From Babylonia areolata (Eukaryota; Mollusca; Gastropoda; Neogastropoda; Buccinidae): a stretch of DNA of 64,000 nt. Positions 45,601 through 60,000 of this stretch are shown here, piece after piece (the stretch's first letter is position 1; the number at the start of each line of letters is the position of its first letter). Under the pieces are notes generated by a model, which did no database searches, had not been told where the DNA came from, and worked only from the letters and a program-made list of their open reading frames with translations. The stretch is taken from the NCBI RefSeq assembly GCF_041734735.1, contig NC_134878.1:36465729-36529728 (forward strand), written 5' to 3'. Made by a program: the position numbers and the translations under genes.

Positions 45601-48600
45601 AAGATAAGTGATTTTTCTGTGAAGTTGATTAATAATTTGTTATCGCGTTATTGTTTAATGTTGGAATTATTAGTAAATTATTGAGAGGGCTCAAAACTTG
45701 TCATCCCGTTCTTGTTTAGTTGTTGAATTGTTAGTGAATGACAGAGAGGGCCCAGAAGCGGTGCAGCACCGGCTGGGAGCGCGCGCAGTTTGACCGTTGT
45801 AGTTATGTAACCCTTGGCGGACCCATCACGACAGAGGTGTGTGTGGGCAGTATTTGAAATTGTGTATGGGGCCGAAACTGCCAAGTGTTAAAACCACTGT
45901 GGCTAGTATGTGAAAGACAGCCTACAAGCGTCAAAGCAAAGATAAGTGATTTTTCTGTGAAGTTGATTAATAATTTGTTATCGCGTTATTGTTTAATGTT
46001 GGAATTATTAGTAAATTATTGAGAGGGCTCAAAACTTGTCATCCCGTTCTTGTTTAGTTGTTGAATTGTTAGTGAATGACAGAGAGGGCCCAGAAGCGGT
46101 GCAGCACCGGCTGGGAGCGCGCGCAGTTTGACCGTTGTAGTTATGTAACCCTTGGCGGACCCATCACGACAGAGGTGTGTGTGGGCAGTATTTGAAATTG
46201 TGTATGGGGCCGAAACTGCCAAGTGTTAAAACCACTGTGGCTAGTATGTGAAAGACAGCCTACAAGCGTCAAAGCAAAGATAAGTGATTTTTCTGTGAAG
46301 TTGATTAATAATTTGTTATCGCGTTATTGTTTAATGTTGGAATTATTAGTAAATTATTGAGAGGGCTCAAAACTTGTCATCCCGTTCTTGTTTAGTTGTT
46401 GAATTGTTAGTGAATGACAGAGAGGGCCCAGAAGCGGTGCAGCACCGGCTGGGAGCGCGCGCAGTTTGACCGTTGTAGTTATGTAACCCTTGGCGGACCC
46501 ATCACGACAGAGGTGTGTGTGGGCAGTATTTGAAATTGTGTATGGGGCCGAAACTGCCAAGTGTTAAAACCACTGTGGCTAGTATGTGAAAGACAGCCTA
46601 CAAGCGTCAAAGCAAAGATAAGTGATTTTTCTGTGAAGTTGATTAATAATTTGTTATCGCGTTATTGTTTAATGTTGGAATTATTAGTAAATTATTGAGA
46701 GGGCTCAAAACTTGTCATCCCGTTCTTGTTTAGTTGTTGAATTGTTAGTGAATGACAGAGAGGGCCCAGAAGCGGTGCAGCACCGGCTGGGAGCGCGCGC
46801 AGTTTGACCGTTGTAGTTATGTAACCCTTGGCGGACCCATCACGACAGAGGTGTGTGTGGGCAGTATTTGAAATTGTGTATGGGGCCGAAACTGCCAAGT
46901 GTTAAAACCACTGTGGCTAGTATGTGAAAGACAGCCTACAAGCGTCAAAGCAAAGATAAGTGATTTTTCTGTGAAGTTGATTAATAATTTGTTATCGCGT
47001 TATTGTTTAATGTTGGAATTATTAGTAAATTATTGAGAGGGCTCAAAACTTGTCATCCCGTTCTTGTTTAGTTGTTGAATTGTTAGTGAATGACAGAGAG
47101 GGCCCAGAAGCGGTGCAGCACCGGCTGGGAGCGCGCGCAGTTTGACCGTTGTAGTTATGTAACCCTTGGCGGACCCATCACGACAGAGGTGTGTGTGGGC
47201 AGTATTTGAAATTGTGTATGGGGCCGAAACTGCCAAGTGTTAAAACCACTGTGGCTAGTATGTGAAAGACAGCCTACAAGCGTCAAAGCAAAGATAAGTG
47301 ATTTTTCTGTGAAGTTGATTAATAATTTGTTATCGCGTTATTGTTTAATGTTGGAATTATTAGTAAATTATTGAGAGGGCTCAAAACTTGTCATCCCGTT
47401 CTTGTTTAGTTGTTGAATTGTTAGTGAATGACAGAGAGGGCCCAGAAGCGGTGCAGCACCGGCTGGGAGCGCGCGCAGTTTGACCGTTGTAGTTATGTAA
47501 CCCTTGGCGGACCCATCACGACAGAGGTGTGTGTGGGCAGTATTTGAAATTGTGTATGGGGCCGAAACTGCCAAGTGTTAAAACCACTGTGGCTAGTATG
47601 TGAAAGACAGCCTACAAGCGTCAAAGCAAAGATAAGTGATTTTTCTGTGAAGTTGATTAATAATTTGTTATCGCGTTATTGTTTAATGTTGGAATTATTA
47701 GTAAATTATTGAGAGGGCTCAAAACTTGTCATCCCGTTCTTGTTTAGTTGTTGAATTGTTAGTGAATGACAGAGAGGGCCCAGAAGCGGTGCAGCACCGG
47801 CTGGGAGCGCGCGCAGTTTGACCGTTGTAGTTATGTAACCCTTGGCGGACCCATCACGACAGAGGTGTGTGTGGGCAGTATTTGAAATTGTGTATGGGGC
47901 CGAAACTGCCAAGTGTTAAAACCACTGTGGCTAGTATGTGAAAGACAGCCTACAAGCGTCAAAGCAAAGATAAGTGATTTTTCTGTGAAGTTGATTAATA
48001 ATTTGTTATCGCGTTATTGTTTAATGTTGGAATTATTAGTAAATTATTGAGAGGGCTCAAAACTTGTCATCCCGTTCTTGTTTAGTTGTTGAATTGTTAG
48101 TGAATGACAGAGAGGGCCCAGAAGCGGTGCAGCACCGGCTGGGAGCGCGCGCAGTTTGACCGTTGTAGTTATGTAACCCTTGGCGGACCCATCACGACAG
48201 AGGTGTGTGTGGGCAGTATTTGAAATTGTGTATGGGGCCGAAACTGCCAAGTGTTAAAACCACTGTGGCTAGTATGTGAAAGACAGCCTACAAGCGTCAA
48301 AGCAAAGATAAGTGATTTTTCTGTGAAGTTGATTAATAATTTGTTATCGCGTTATTGTTTAATGTTGGAATTATTAGTAAATTATTGAGAGGGCTCAAAA
48401 CTTGTCATCCCGTTCTTGTTTAGTTGTTGAATTGTTAGTGAATGACAGAGAGGGCCCAGAAGCGGTGCAGCACCGGCTGGGAGCGCGCGCAGTTTGACCG
48501 TTGTAGTTATGTAACCCTTGGCGGACCCATCACGACAGAGGTGTGTGTGGGCAGTATTTGAAATTGTGTATGGGGCCGAAACTGCCAAGTGTTAAAACCA

Positions 48601-51600
48601 CTGTGGCTAGTATGTGAAAGACAGCCTACAAGCGTCAAAGCAAAGATAAGTGATTTTTCTGTGAAGTTGATTAATAATTTGTTATCGCGTTATTGTTTAA
48701 TGTTGGAATTATTAGTAAATTATTGAGAGGGCTCAAAACTTGTCATCCCGTTCTTGTTTAGTTGTTGAATTGTTAGTGAATGACAGAGAGGGCCCAGAAG
48801 CGGTGCAGCACCGGCTGGGAGCGCGCGCAGTTTGACCGTTGTAGTTATGTAACCCTTGGCGGACCCATCACGACAGAGGTGTGTGTGGGCAGTATTTGAA
48901 ATTGTGTATGGGGCCGAAACTGCCAAGTGTTAAAACCACTGTGGCTAGTATGTGAAAGACAGCCTACAAGCGTCAAAGCAAAGATAAGTGATTTTTCTGT
49001 GAAGTTGATTAATAATTTGTTATCGCGTTATTGTTTAATGTTGGAATTATTAGTAAATTATTGAGAGGGCTCAAAACTTGTCATCCCGTTCTTGTTTAGT
49101 TGTTGAATTGTTAGTGAATGACAGAGAGGGCCCAGAAGCGGTGCAGCACCGGCTGGGAGCGCGCGCAGTTTGACCGTTGTAGTTATGTAACCCTTGGCGG
49201 ACCCATCACGACAGAGGTGTGTGTGGGCAGTATTTGAAATTGTGTATGGGGCCGAAACTGCCAAGTGTTAAAACCACTGTGGCTAGTATGTGAAAGACAG
49301 CCTACAAGCGTCAAAGCAAAGATAAGTGATTTTTCTGTGAAGTTGATTAATAATTTGTTATCGCGTTATTGTTTAATGTTGGAATTATTAGTAAATTATT
49401 GAGAGGGCTCAAAACTTGTCATCCCGTTCTTGTTTAGTTGTTGAATTGTTAGTGAATGACAGAGAGGGCCCAGAAGCGGTGCAGCACCGGCTGGGAGCGC
49501 GCGCAGTTTGACCGTTGTAGTTATGTAACCCTTGGCGGACCCATCACGACAGAGGTGTGTGTGGGCAGTATTTGAAATTGTGTATGGGGCCGAAACTGCC
49601 AAGTGTTAAAACCACTGTGGCTAGTATGTGAAAGACAGCCTACAAGCGTCAAAGCAAAGATAAGTGATTTTTCTGTGAAGTTGATTAATAATTTGTTATC
49701 GCGTTATTGTTTAATGTTGGAATTATTAGTAAATTATTGAGAGGGCTCAAAACTTGTCATCCCGTTCTTGTTTAGTTGTTGAATTGTTAGTGAATGACAG
49801 AGAGGGCCCAGAAGCGGTGCAGCACCGGCTGGGAGCGCGCGCAGTTTGACCGTTGTAGTTATGTAACCCTTGGCGGACCCATCACGACAGAGGTGTGTGT
49901 GGGCAGTATTTGAAATTGTGTATGGGGCCGAAACTGCCAAGTGTTAAAACCACTGTGGCTAGTATGTGAAAGACAGCCTACAAGCGTCAAAGCAAAGATA
50001 AGTGATTTTTCTGTGAAGTTGATTAATAATTTGTTATCGCGTTATTGTTTAATGTTGGAATTATTAGTAAATTATTGAGAGGGCTCAAAACTTGTCATCC
50101 CGTTCTTGTTTAGTTGTTGAATTGTTAGTGAATGACAGAGAGGGCCCAGAAGCGGTGCAGCACCGGCTGGGAGCGCGCGCAGTTTGACCGTTGTAGTTAT
50201 GTAACCCTTGGCGGACCCATCACGACAGAGGTGTGTGTGGGCAGTATTTGAAATTGTGTATGGGGCCGAAACTGCCAAGTGTTAAAACCACTGTGGCTAG
50301 TATGTGAAAGACAGCCTACAAGCGTCAAAGCAAAGATAAGTGATTTTTCTGTGAAGTTGATTAATAATTTGTTATCGCGTTATTGTTTAATGTTGGAATT
50401 ATTAGTAAATTATTGAGAGGGCTCAAAACTTGTCATCCCGTTCTTGTTTAGTTGTTGAATTGTTAGTGAATGACAGAGAGGGCCCAGAAGCGGTGCAGCA
50501 CCGGCTGGGAGCGCGCGCAGTTTGACCGTTGTAGTTATGTAACCCTTGGCGGACCCATCACGACAGAGGTGTGTGTGGGCAGTATTTGAAATTGTGTATG
50601 GGGCCGAAACTGCCAAGTGTTAAAACCACTGTGGCTAGTATGTGAAAGACAGCCTACAAGCGTCAAAGCAAAGATAAGTGATTTTTCTGTGAAGTTGATT
50701 AATAATTTGTTATCGCGTTATTGTTTAATGTTGGAATTATTAGTAAATTATTGAGAGGGCTCAAAACTTGTCATCCCGTTCTTGTTTAGTTGTTGAATTG
50801 TTAGTGAATGACAGAGAGGGCCCAGAAGCGGTGCAGCACCGGCTGGGAGCGCGCGCAGTTTGACCGTTGTAGTTATGTAACCCTTGGCGGACCCATCACG
50901 ACAGAGGTGTGTGTGGGCAGTATTTGAAATTGTGTATGGGGCCGAAACTGCCAAGTGTTAAAACCACTGTGGCTAGTATGTGAAAGACAGCCTACAAGCG
51001 TCAAAGCAAAGATAAGTGATTTTTCTGTGAAGTTGATTAATAATTTGTTATCGCGTTATTGTTTAATGTTGGAATTATTAGTAAATTATTGAGAGGGCTC
51101 AAAACTTGTCATCCCGTTCTTGTTTAGTTGTTGAATTGTTAGTGAATGACAGAGAGGGCCCAGAAGCGGTGCAGCACCGGCTGGGAGCGCGCGCAGTTTG
51201 ACCGTTGTAGTTATGTAACCCTTGGCGGACCCATCACGACAGAGGTGTGTGTGGGCAGTATTTGAAATTGTGTATGGGGCCGAAACTGCCAAGTGTTAAA
51301 ACCACTGTGGCTAGTATGTGAAAGACAGCCTACAAGCGTCAAAGCAAAGATAAGTGATTTTTCTGTGAAGTTGATTAATAATTTGTTATCGCGTTATTGT
51401 TTAATGTTGGAATTATTAGTAAATTATTGAGAGGGCTCAAAACTTGTCATCCCGTTCTTGTTTAGTTGTTGAATTGTTAGTGAATGACAGAGAGGGCCCA
51501 GAAGCGGTGCAGCACCGGCTGGGAGCGCGCGCAGTTTGACCGTTGTAGTTATGTAACCCTTGGCGGACCCATCACGACAGAGGTGTGTGTGGGCAGTATT

Positions 51601-54600
51601 TGAAATTGTGTATGGGGCCGAAACTGCCAAGTGTTAAAACCACTGTGGCTAGTATGTGAAAGACAGCCTACAAGCGTCAAAGCAAAGATAAGTGATTTTT
51701 CTGTGAAGTTGATTAATAATTTGTTATCGCGTTATTGTTTAATGTTGGAATTATTAGTAAATTATTGAGAGGGCTCAAAACTTGTCATCCCGTTCTTGTT
51801 TAGTTGTTGAATTGTTAGTGAATGACAGAGAGGGCCCAGAAGCGGTGCAGCACCGGCTGGGAGCGCGCGCAGTTTGACCGTTGTAGTTATGTAACCCTTG
51901 GCGGACCCATCACGACAGAGGTGTGTGTGGGCAGTATTTGAAATTGTGTATGGGGCCGAAACTGCCAAGTGTTAAAACCACTGTGGCTAGTATGTGAAAG
52001 ACAGCCTACAAGCGTCAAAGCAAAGATAAGTGATTTTTCTGTGAAGTTGATTAATAATTTGTTATCGCGTTATTGTTTAATGTTGGAATTATTAGTAAAT
52101 TATTGAGAGGGCTCAAAACTTGTCATCCCGTTCTTGTTTAGTTGTTGAATTGTTAGTGAATGACAGAGAGGGCCCAGAAGCGGTGCAGCACCGGCTGGGA
52201 GCGCGCGCAGTTTGACCGTTGTAGTTATGTAACCCTTGGCGGACCCATCACGACAGAGGTGTGTGTGGGCAGTATTTGAAATTGTGTATGGGGCCGAAAC
52301 TGCCAAGTGTTAAAACCACTGTGGCTAGTATGTGAAAGACAGCCTACAAGCGTCAAAGCAAAGATAAGTGATTTTTCTGTGAAGTTGATTAATAATTTGT
52401 TATCGCGTTATTGTTTAATGTTGGAATTATTAGTAAATTATTGAGAGGGCTCAAAACTTGTCATCCCGTTCTTGTTTAGTTGTTGAATTGTTAGTGAATG
52501 ACAGAGAGGGCCCAGAAGCGGTGCAGCACCGGCTGGGAGCGCGCGCAGTTTGACCGTTGTAGTTATGTAACCCTTGGCGGACCCATCACGACAGAGGTGT
52601 GTGTGGGCAGTATTTGAAATTGTGTATGGGGCCGAAACTGCCAAGTGTTAAAACCACTGTGGCTAGTATGTGAAAGACAGCCTACAAGCGTCAAAGCAAA
52701 GATAAGTGATTTTTCTGTGAAGTTGATTAATAATTTGTTATCGCGTTATTGTTTAATGTTGGAATTATTAGTAAATTATTGAGAGGGCTCAAAACTTGTC
52801 ATCCCGTTCTTGTTTAGTTGTTGAATTGTTAGTGAATGACAGAGAGGGCCCAGAAGCGGTGCAGCACCGGCTGGGAGCGCGCGCAGTTTGACCGTTGTAG
52901 TTATGTAACCCTTGGCGGACCCATCACGACAGAGGTGTGTGTGGGCAGTATTTGAAATTGTGTATGGGGCCGAAACTGCCAAGTGTTAAAACCACTGTGG
53001 CTAGTATGTGAAAGACAGCCTACAAGCGTCAAAGCAAAGATAAGTGATTTTTCTGTGAAGTTGATTAATAATTTGTTATCGCGTTATTGTTTAATGTTGG
53101 AATTATTAGTAAATTATTGAGAGGGCTCAAAACTTGTCATCCCGTTCTTGTTTAGTTGTTGAATTGTTAGTGAATGACAGAGAGGGCCCAGAAGCGGTGC
53201 AGCACCGGCTGGGAGCGCGCGCAGTTTGACCGTTGTAGTTATGTAACCCTTGGCGGACCCATCACGACAGAGGTGTGTGTGGGCAGTATTTGAAATTGTG
53301 TATGGGGCCGAAACTGCCAAGTGTTAAAACCACTGTGGCTAGTATGTGAAAGACAGCCTACAAGCGTCAAAGCAAAGATAAGTGATTTTTCTGTGAAGTT
53401 GATTAATAATTTGTTATCGCGTTATTGTTTAATGTTGGAATTATTAGTAAATTATTGAGAGGGCTCAAAACTTGTCATCCCGTTCTTGTTTAGTTGTTGA
53501 ATTGTTAGTGAATGACAGAGAGGGCCCAGAAGCGGTGCAGCACCGGCTGGGAGCGCGCGCAGTTTGACCGTTGTAGTTATGTAACCCTTGGCGGACCCAT
53601 CACGACAGAGGTGTGTGTGGGCAGTATTTGAAATTGTGTATGGGGCCGAAACTGCCAAGTGTTAAAACCACTGTGGCTAGTATGTGAAAGACAGCCTACA
53701 AGCGTCAAAGCAAAGATAAGTGATTTTTCTGTGAAGTTGATTAATAATTTGTTATCGCGTTATTGTTTAATGTTGGAATTATTAGTAAATTATTGAGAGG
53801 GCTCAAAACTTGTCATCCCGTTCTTGTTTAGTTGTTGAATTGTTAGTGAATGACAGAGAGGGCCCAGAAGCGGTGCAGCACCGGCTGGGAGCGCGCGCAG
53901 TTTGACCGTTGTAGTTATGTAACCCTTGGCGGACCCATCACGACAGAGGTGTGTGTGGGCAGTATTTGAAATTGTGTATGGGGCCGAAACTGCCAAGTGT
54001 TAAAACCACTGTGGCTAGTATGTGAAAGACAGCCTACAAGCGTCAAAGCAAAGATAAGTGATTTTTCTGTGAAGTTGATTAATAATTTGTTATCGCGTTA
54101 TTGTTTAATGTTGGAATTATTAGTAAATTATTGAGAGGGCTCAAAACTTGTCATCCCGTTCTTGTTTAGTTGTTGAATTGTTAGTGAATGACAGAGAGGG
54201 CCCAGAAGCGGTGCAGCACCGGCTGGGAGCGCGCGCAGTTTGACCGTTGTAGTTATGTAACCCTTGGCGGACCCATCACGACAGAGGTGTGTGTGGGCAG
54301 TATTTGAAATTGTGTATGGGGCCGAAACTGCCAAGTGTTAAAACCACTGTGGCTAGTATGTGAAAGACAGCCTACAAGCGTCAAAGCAAAGATAAGTGAT
54401 TTTTCTGTGAAGTTGATTAATAATTTGTTATCGCGTTATTGTTTAATGTTGGAATTATTAGTAAATTATTGAGAGGGCTCAAAACTTGTCATCCCGTTCT
54501 TGTTTAGTTGTTGAATTGTTAGTGAATGACAGAGAGGGCCCAGAAGCGGTGCAGCACCGGCTGGGAGCGCGCGCAGTTTGACCGTTGTAGTTATGTAACC

Positions 54601-57049
54601 CTTGGCGGACCCATCACGACAGAGGTGTGTGTGGGCAGTATTTGAAATTGTGTATGGGGCCGAAACTGCCAAGTGTTAAAACCACTGTGGCTAGTATGTG
54701 AAAGACAGCCTACAAGCGTCAAAGCAAAGATAAGTGATTTTTCTGTGAAGTTGATTAATAATTTGTTATCGCGTTATTGTTTAATGTTGGAATTATTAGT
54801 AAATTATTGAGAGGGCTCAAAACTTGTCATCCCGTTCTTGTTTAGTTGTTGAATTGTTAGTGAATGACAGAGAGGGCCCAGAAGCGGTGCAGCACCGGCT
54901 GGGAGCGCGCGCAGTTTGACCGTTGTAGTTATGTAACCCTTGGCGGACCCATCACGACAGAGGTGTGTGTGGGCAGTATTTGAAATTGTGTATGGGGCCG
55001 AAACTGCCAAGTGTTAAAACCACTGTGGCTAGTATGTGAAAGACAGCCTACAAGCGTCAAAGCAAAGATAAGTGATTTTTCTGTGAAGTTGATTAATAAT
55101 TTGTTATCGCGTTATTGTTTAATGTTGGAATTATTAGTAAATTATTGAGAGGGCTCAAAACTTGTCATCCCGTTCTTGTTTAGTTGTTGAATTGTTAGTG
55201 AATGACAGAGAGGGCCCAGAAGCGGTGCAGCACCGGCTGGGAGCGCGCGCAGTTTGACCGTTGTAGTTATGTAACCCTTGGCGGACCCATCACGACAGAG
55301 GTGTGTGTGGGCAGTATTTGAAATTGTGTATGGGGCCGAAACTGCCAAGTGTTAAAACCACTGTGGCTAGTATGTGAAAGACAGCCTACAAGCGTCAAAG
55401 CAAAGATAAGTGATTTTTCTGTGAAGTTGATTAATAATTTGTTATCGCGTTATTGTTTAATGTTGGAATTATTAGTAAATTATTGAGAGGGCTCAAAACT
55501 TGTCATCCCGTTCTTGTTTAGTTGTTGAATTGTTAGTGAATGACAGAGAGGGCCCAGAAGCGGTGCAGCACCGGCTGGGAGCGCGCGCAGTTTGACCGTT
55601 GTAGTTATGTAACCCTTGGCGGACCCATCACGACAGAGGTGTGTGTGGGCAGTATTTGAAATTGTGTATGGGGCCGAAACTGCCAAGTGTTAAAACCACT
55701 GTGGCTAGTATGTGAAAGACAGCCTACAAGCGTCAAAGCAAAGATAAGTGATTTTTCTGTGAAGTTGATTAATAATTTGTTATCGCGTTATTGTTTAATG
55801 TTGGAATTATTAGTAAATTATTGAGAGGGCTCAAAACTTGTCATCCCGTTCTTGTTTAGTTGTTGAATTGTTAGTGAATGACAGAGAGGGCCCAGAAGCG
55901 GTGCAGCACCGGCTGGGAGCGCGCGCAGTTTGACCGTTGTAGTTATGTAACCCTTGGCGGACCCATCACGACAGAGGTGTGTGTGGGCAGTATTTGAAAT
56001 TGTGTATGGGGCCGAAACTGCCAAGTGTTAAAACCACTGTGGCTAGTATGTGAAAGACAGCCTACAAGCGTCAAAGCAAAGATAAGTGATTTTTCTGTGA
56101 AGTTGATTAATAATTTGTTATCGCGTTATTGTTTAATGTTGGAATTATTAGTAAATTATTGAGAGGGCTCAAAACTTGTCATCCCGTTCTTGTTTAGTTG
56201 TTGAATTGTTAGTGAATGACAGAGAGGGCCCAGAAGCGGTGCAGCACCGGCTGGGAGCGCGCGCAGTTTGACCGTTGTAGTTATGTAACCCTTGGCGGAC
56301 CCATCACGACAGAGGTGTGTGTGGGCAGTATTTGAAATTGTGTATGGGGCCGAAACTGCCAAGTGTTAAAACCACTGTGGCTAGTATGTGAAAGACAGCC
56401 TACAAGCGTCAAAGCAAAGATAAGTGATTTTTCTGTGAAGTTGATTAATAATTTGTTATCGCGTTATTGTTTAATGTTGGAATTATTAGTAAATTATTGA
56501 GAGGGCTCAAAACTTGTCATCCCGTTCTTGTTTAGTTGTTGAATTGTTAGTGAATGACAGAGAGGGCCCAGAAGCGGTGCAGCACCGGCTGGGAGCGCGC
56601 GCAGTTTGACCGTTGTAGTTATGTAACCCTTGGCGGACCCATCACGACAGAGGTGTGTGTGGGCAGTATTTGAAATTGTGTATGGGGCCGAAACTGCCAA
56701 GTGTTAAAACCACTGTGGCTAGTATGTGAAAGACAGCCTACAAGCGTCAAAGCAAAGATAAGTGATTTTTCTGTGAAGTTGATTAATAATTTGTTATCGC
56801 GTTATTGTTTAATGTTGGAATTATTAGTAAATTATTGAGAGGGCTCAAAACTTGTCATCCCGTTCTTGTTTAGTTGTTGAATTGTTAGTGAATGACAGAG
56901 AGGGCCCAGAAGCGGTGCAGCACCGGCTGGGAGCGCGCGCAGTTTGACCGTTGTAGTTATGTAACCCTTGGCGGACCCATCACGACAGAGGTGTGTGTGG
57001 GCAGTATTTGAAATTGTGTATGGGGCCGAAACTGCCAAGTGTTAAAACC
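42636..57049 (+). repeat. Satellite domain 3: homogenised 338-bp monomer core
   Basis: About 42 consecutive 338-bp monomers showed no difference to me on reading. All have the short 'ctgtgaagttgatt' form and the change to 'cccttggcgg' (first seen at about 42771), which separates them from the dimers to the left. The same G is present in one older monomer at 38883 ('cccatggcgg'). The uniformity implies very recent expansion or strong conversion, or a partly synthetic assembly of reads. Confidence 0.93.
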
Positions 57050-60000
57050 ACTGTGGCTAGTGTGTGAAAGACAGCCTACAAGCGTCAAAGCAAAGATAAG
57101 TGATTTTTCTGTGAAGTTGATTAATAATTTGTTATCGCGTTATTGTTTAATGTTGGAATTATTAGTAAATTATTGAGAGGGCTCAAAACTTGTCATCCCG
57201 TTCTTGTTTAGTTGTTGAATTGTTAGTGAATGACAGAGAGGGCCCAGAAGCTGTGCAGCACCGGCTGGGAGCGCGCGCAGTTTGACCGTTGTAGTTATGT
57301 AACCCTTGGCGGACCCATCACGACAGAGGTGTGTGTGGGCAGTATTTGAAATTGTGTATGGGGCCGAAACTGCCAAGTGTTAAAATCACTGTGGCTAGTA
57401 TGTGAAAGACAGCCTACAAGTGTCAAAGCAAAGATAAGTGATTTTTCTGTGAAGTTGATTAATAATTTGTTATCGCGTTATTGTTTAATGTTGGAATTAT
57501 TAGTAAATTATTGAGACGGCTCAAAACTTGTCATCCCGTTCTTGTTTAGTTGTTGAATTGTTAGTGAATGACAGAGAGGGCCCAGAAGCGGTGCAGCACC
57601 GGCTGGGAGCGCGCACAGTTTGCCCGTTGTTGTTATGTAACCCTTGGCGGACCCATCACGACAGAGGTGTGTGTGGGCAGTATTTGAAGTTGTGTATGGG
57701 GCCGAAACTGCCAAGTGTTAAAACCACTGTGGCTAGTATGTGAAAGACAGCCTACAAGCGTCAAAGCAAAGATAAGTGATTTTTCTGTGAAGTTGATTAA
57801 TAATTTGTTATCGCGTTATTGTTTAATGTTGGAATTATTAGTAAATTATTGAGAGGGCTCAAAACTTGTCATCCCGTTCTTGTTTAGTTGTTGAATTGTT
57901 AGTGAATGACAGAGAGGGCCCAGAAGCGGTGCAGCACCGGCTGGGAGCGCGCGCAGTTTGACCGTTGTAGTTATGTAACCCTTGGCGGACCCATCACGAC
58001 AGAGGTGTGTGTGGGCAGTATTTGAAATTGTGTATGGGGCCGAAACTGCCAAGTGTTAAAACCACTGTGGCTAGTATGTGAAAGACAGCCTACAAGCGTC
58101 AAAGCAAAGATAAGTGATTTTTCTGTGAAGTTGATTAATAATTTGTTATCGCGTTATTGTTTAATGTTGGAATTATTAGTAAATTATTGAGAGGGCTCAA
58201 AACTTGTCATCCCGTTCTTGTTTAGTTGTTGAATTGTTAGTGAATGACAGAGAGGGCCCAGAAGCGGTGCAGCACCGGCTGGGAGCGCGCGCAGTTTGAC
58301 CGTTGTAGTTATGTAACCCTTGGCGGACCCATCACGACAGAGGTGTGTGTGGGCAGTATTTGAAATTGTGTATGGGGCCGAAACTGCCAAGTGTTAAAAC
58401 CACTGTGGCTAGTATGTGAAAGACAGCCTACAAGCGTCAAAGCAAAGATAAGTGATTTTTCTGTGAAGTTGATTAATAATTTGTTATCGCGTTATTGTTT
58501 AATGTTGGAATTATTAGTAAATTATTGAGAGGGCTCAAAACTTGTCATCCCGTTCTTGTTTAGTTGTTGAATTGTTAGTGAATAACAGAGAGGGCCCAGA
58601 AGCGGTGCAGCACCGGCTGGGAGCGCGCGCAGTTTGACCGTTGTAGTTATGTAACCCTTGGCGGAACCATCACGACAGAGGTGTGTGTGGGCAGTATTTG
58701 AAATTGTGTATGGGGCCGAAACTGCCAAGTGTTAAAACCACTGTGGCTAGTATGTGAAAGACAGCCTACAAGCGTGAAAGCAAAGATAAGTGATTTTTCT
58801 GTGAAGTTCATTAATAATTTGTTATCGCGTTATTGTTTAATGTTGGAATTATTAGTAAATTATTGAGAGGGCTCAAAACTTGTCATCCCGTTCTTGTTTA
58901 GTTGTTGAATTGTTAGTGAATGACAGAGAGGGCCCAGAAGCGGTGCAGCACCGGCTGGGAGCGCGCGCAGTTTGACCGTTGTAGTTATGTAACCCTTGGC
59001 GGACCCATCACGACAGAGGTGTGTGTGGGCAGTATTTGAAATTGTGTATGGGGCCGAAACTGCCAAGTGTTAAAACCACTGTGGCTAGTATGTGAAAGAC
59101 AGCCTACAAGCGTCAAAGCAAAGATAAGTGATTTTTCTGTGAAGTTGATTAATAATTTGTTATCGCGTTATTGTTTAATGTTGGAATTATTAGTAAATTA
59201 TTGAGAGGGCTCAAAACTTGTCATCCCGTTCTTGTTTAGTTGTTGAATTGTTAGTGAATGACAGAGAGGGCCCAGAAGCGGTGCAGCACCGGCTGGGAGC
59301 GCGCGCAGTTTGACCGTTGTAGTTATGTAACCCTTGGCGAACCCATCACGACAGAGGTGTGTGTGGGCAGTATTTGAAATTGTGTATGGGGCCGAAACTG
59401 CCAAGTGTTAAAACCACTGTGGCTAGTATGTGAAAGACAGCCTACAAGCGTCAAAGCAAAGATAAGTGATTTTTCTGTGAAGTTGATTAATAATTTGTTA
59501 TCGCGTTATTGTTTAATGTTGGAATTATTAGTAAATTATTGAGAGGGCTCAAAACTTGTCATCCAGTTCTTGTTTAGTTGTTGAATTGTTAGTGAATGAC
59601 AGAGAGGGCCCAGAAGCGGTGCAGCACCGGCTGGGAGCGCGCGCAGTTTGACCGTTGTAGTTATGTAACCCTTGGCGGACCCATCACGACAGAGGCGTGT
59701 GTGGGCAGTATTTGAAATTGTGTATGGGGCCGAAACTGCCAAGTGTTAAAACCACTGTGGCTAGTATGTGAAAGACAGCCTACAAGCGTCAAAGCAAAGA
59801 TAAGTGATTTTTCTGTGAAGTTGATTAATAATTTGTTATCGCGTTATTGTTTAATGTTGGAATTATTAGTAAATTATTGAGAGGGCTCAAAACTTGTCAT
59901 CCCGTTCTTGTTTAGTTGTTGAATTGTTAGTGAATAACAGAGAGGGCCCAGAAGCGGTGCAGCACCGGCTGGGAGCGCGCGCAGTTTGACCGTTGTAGTT

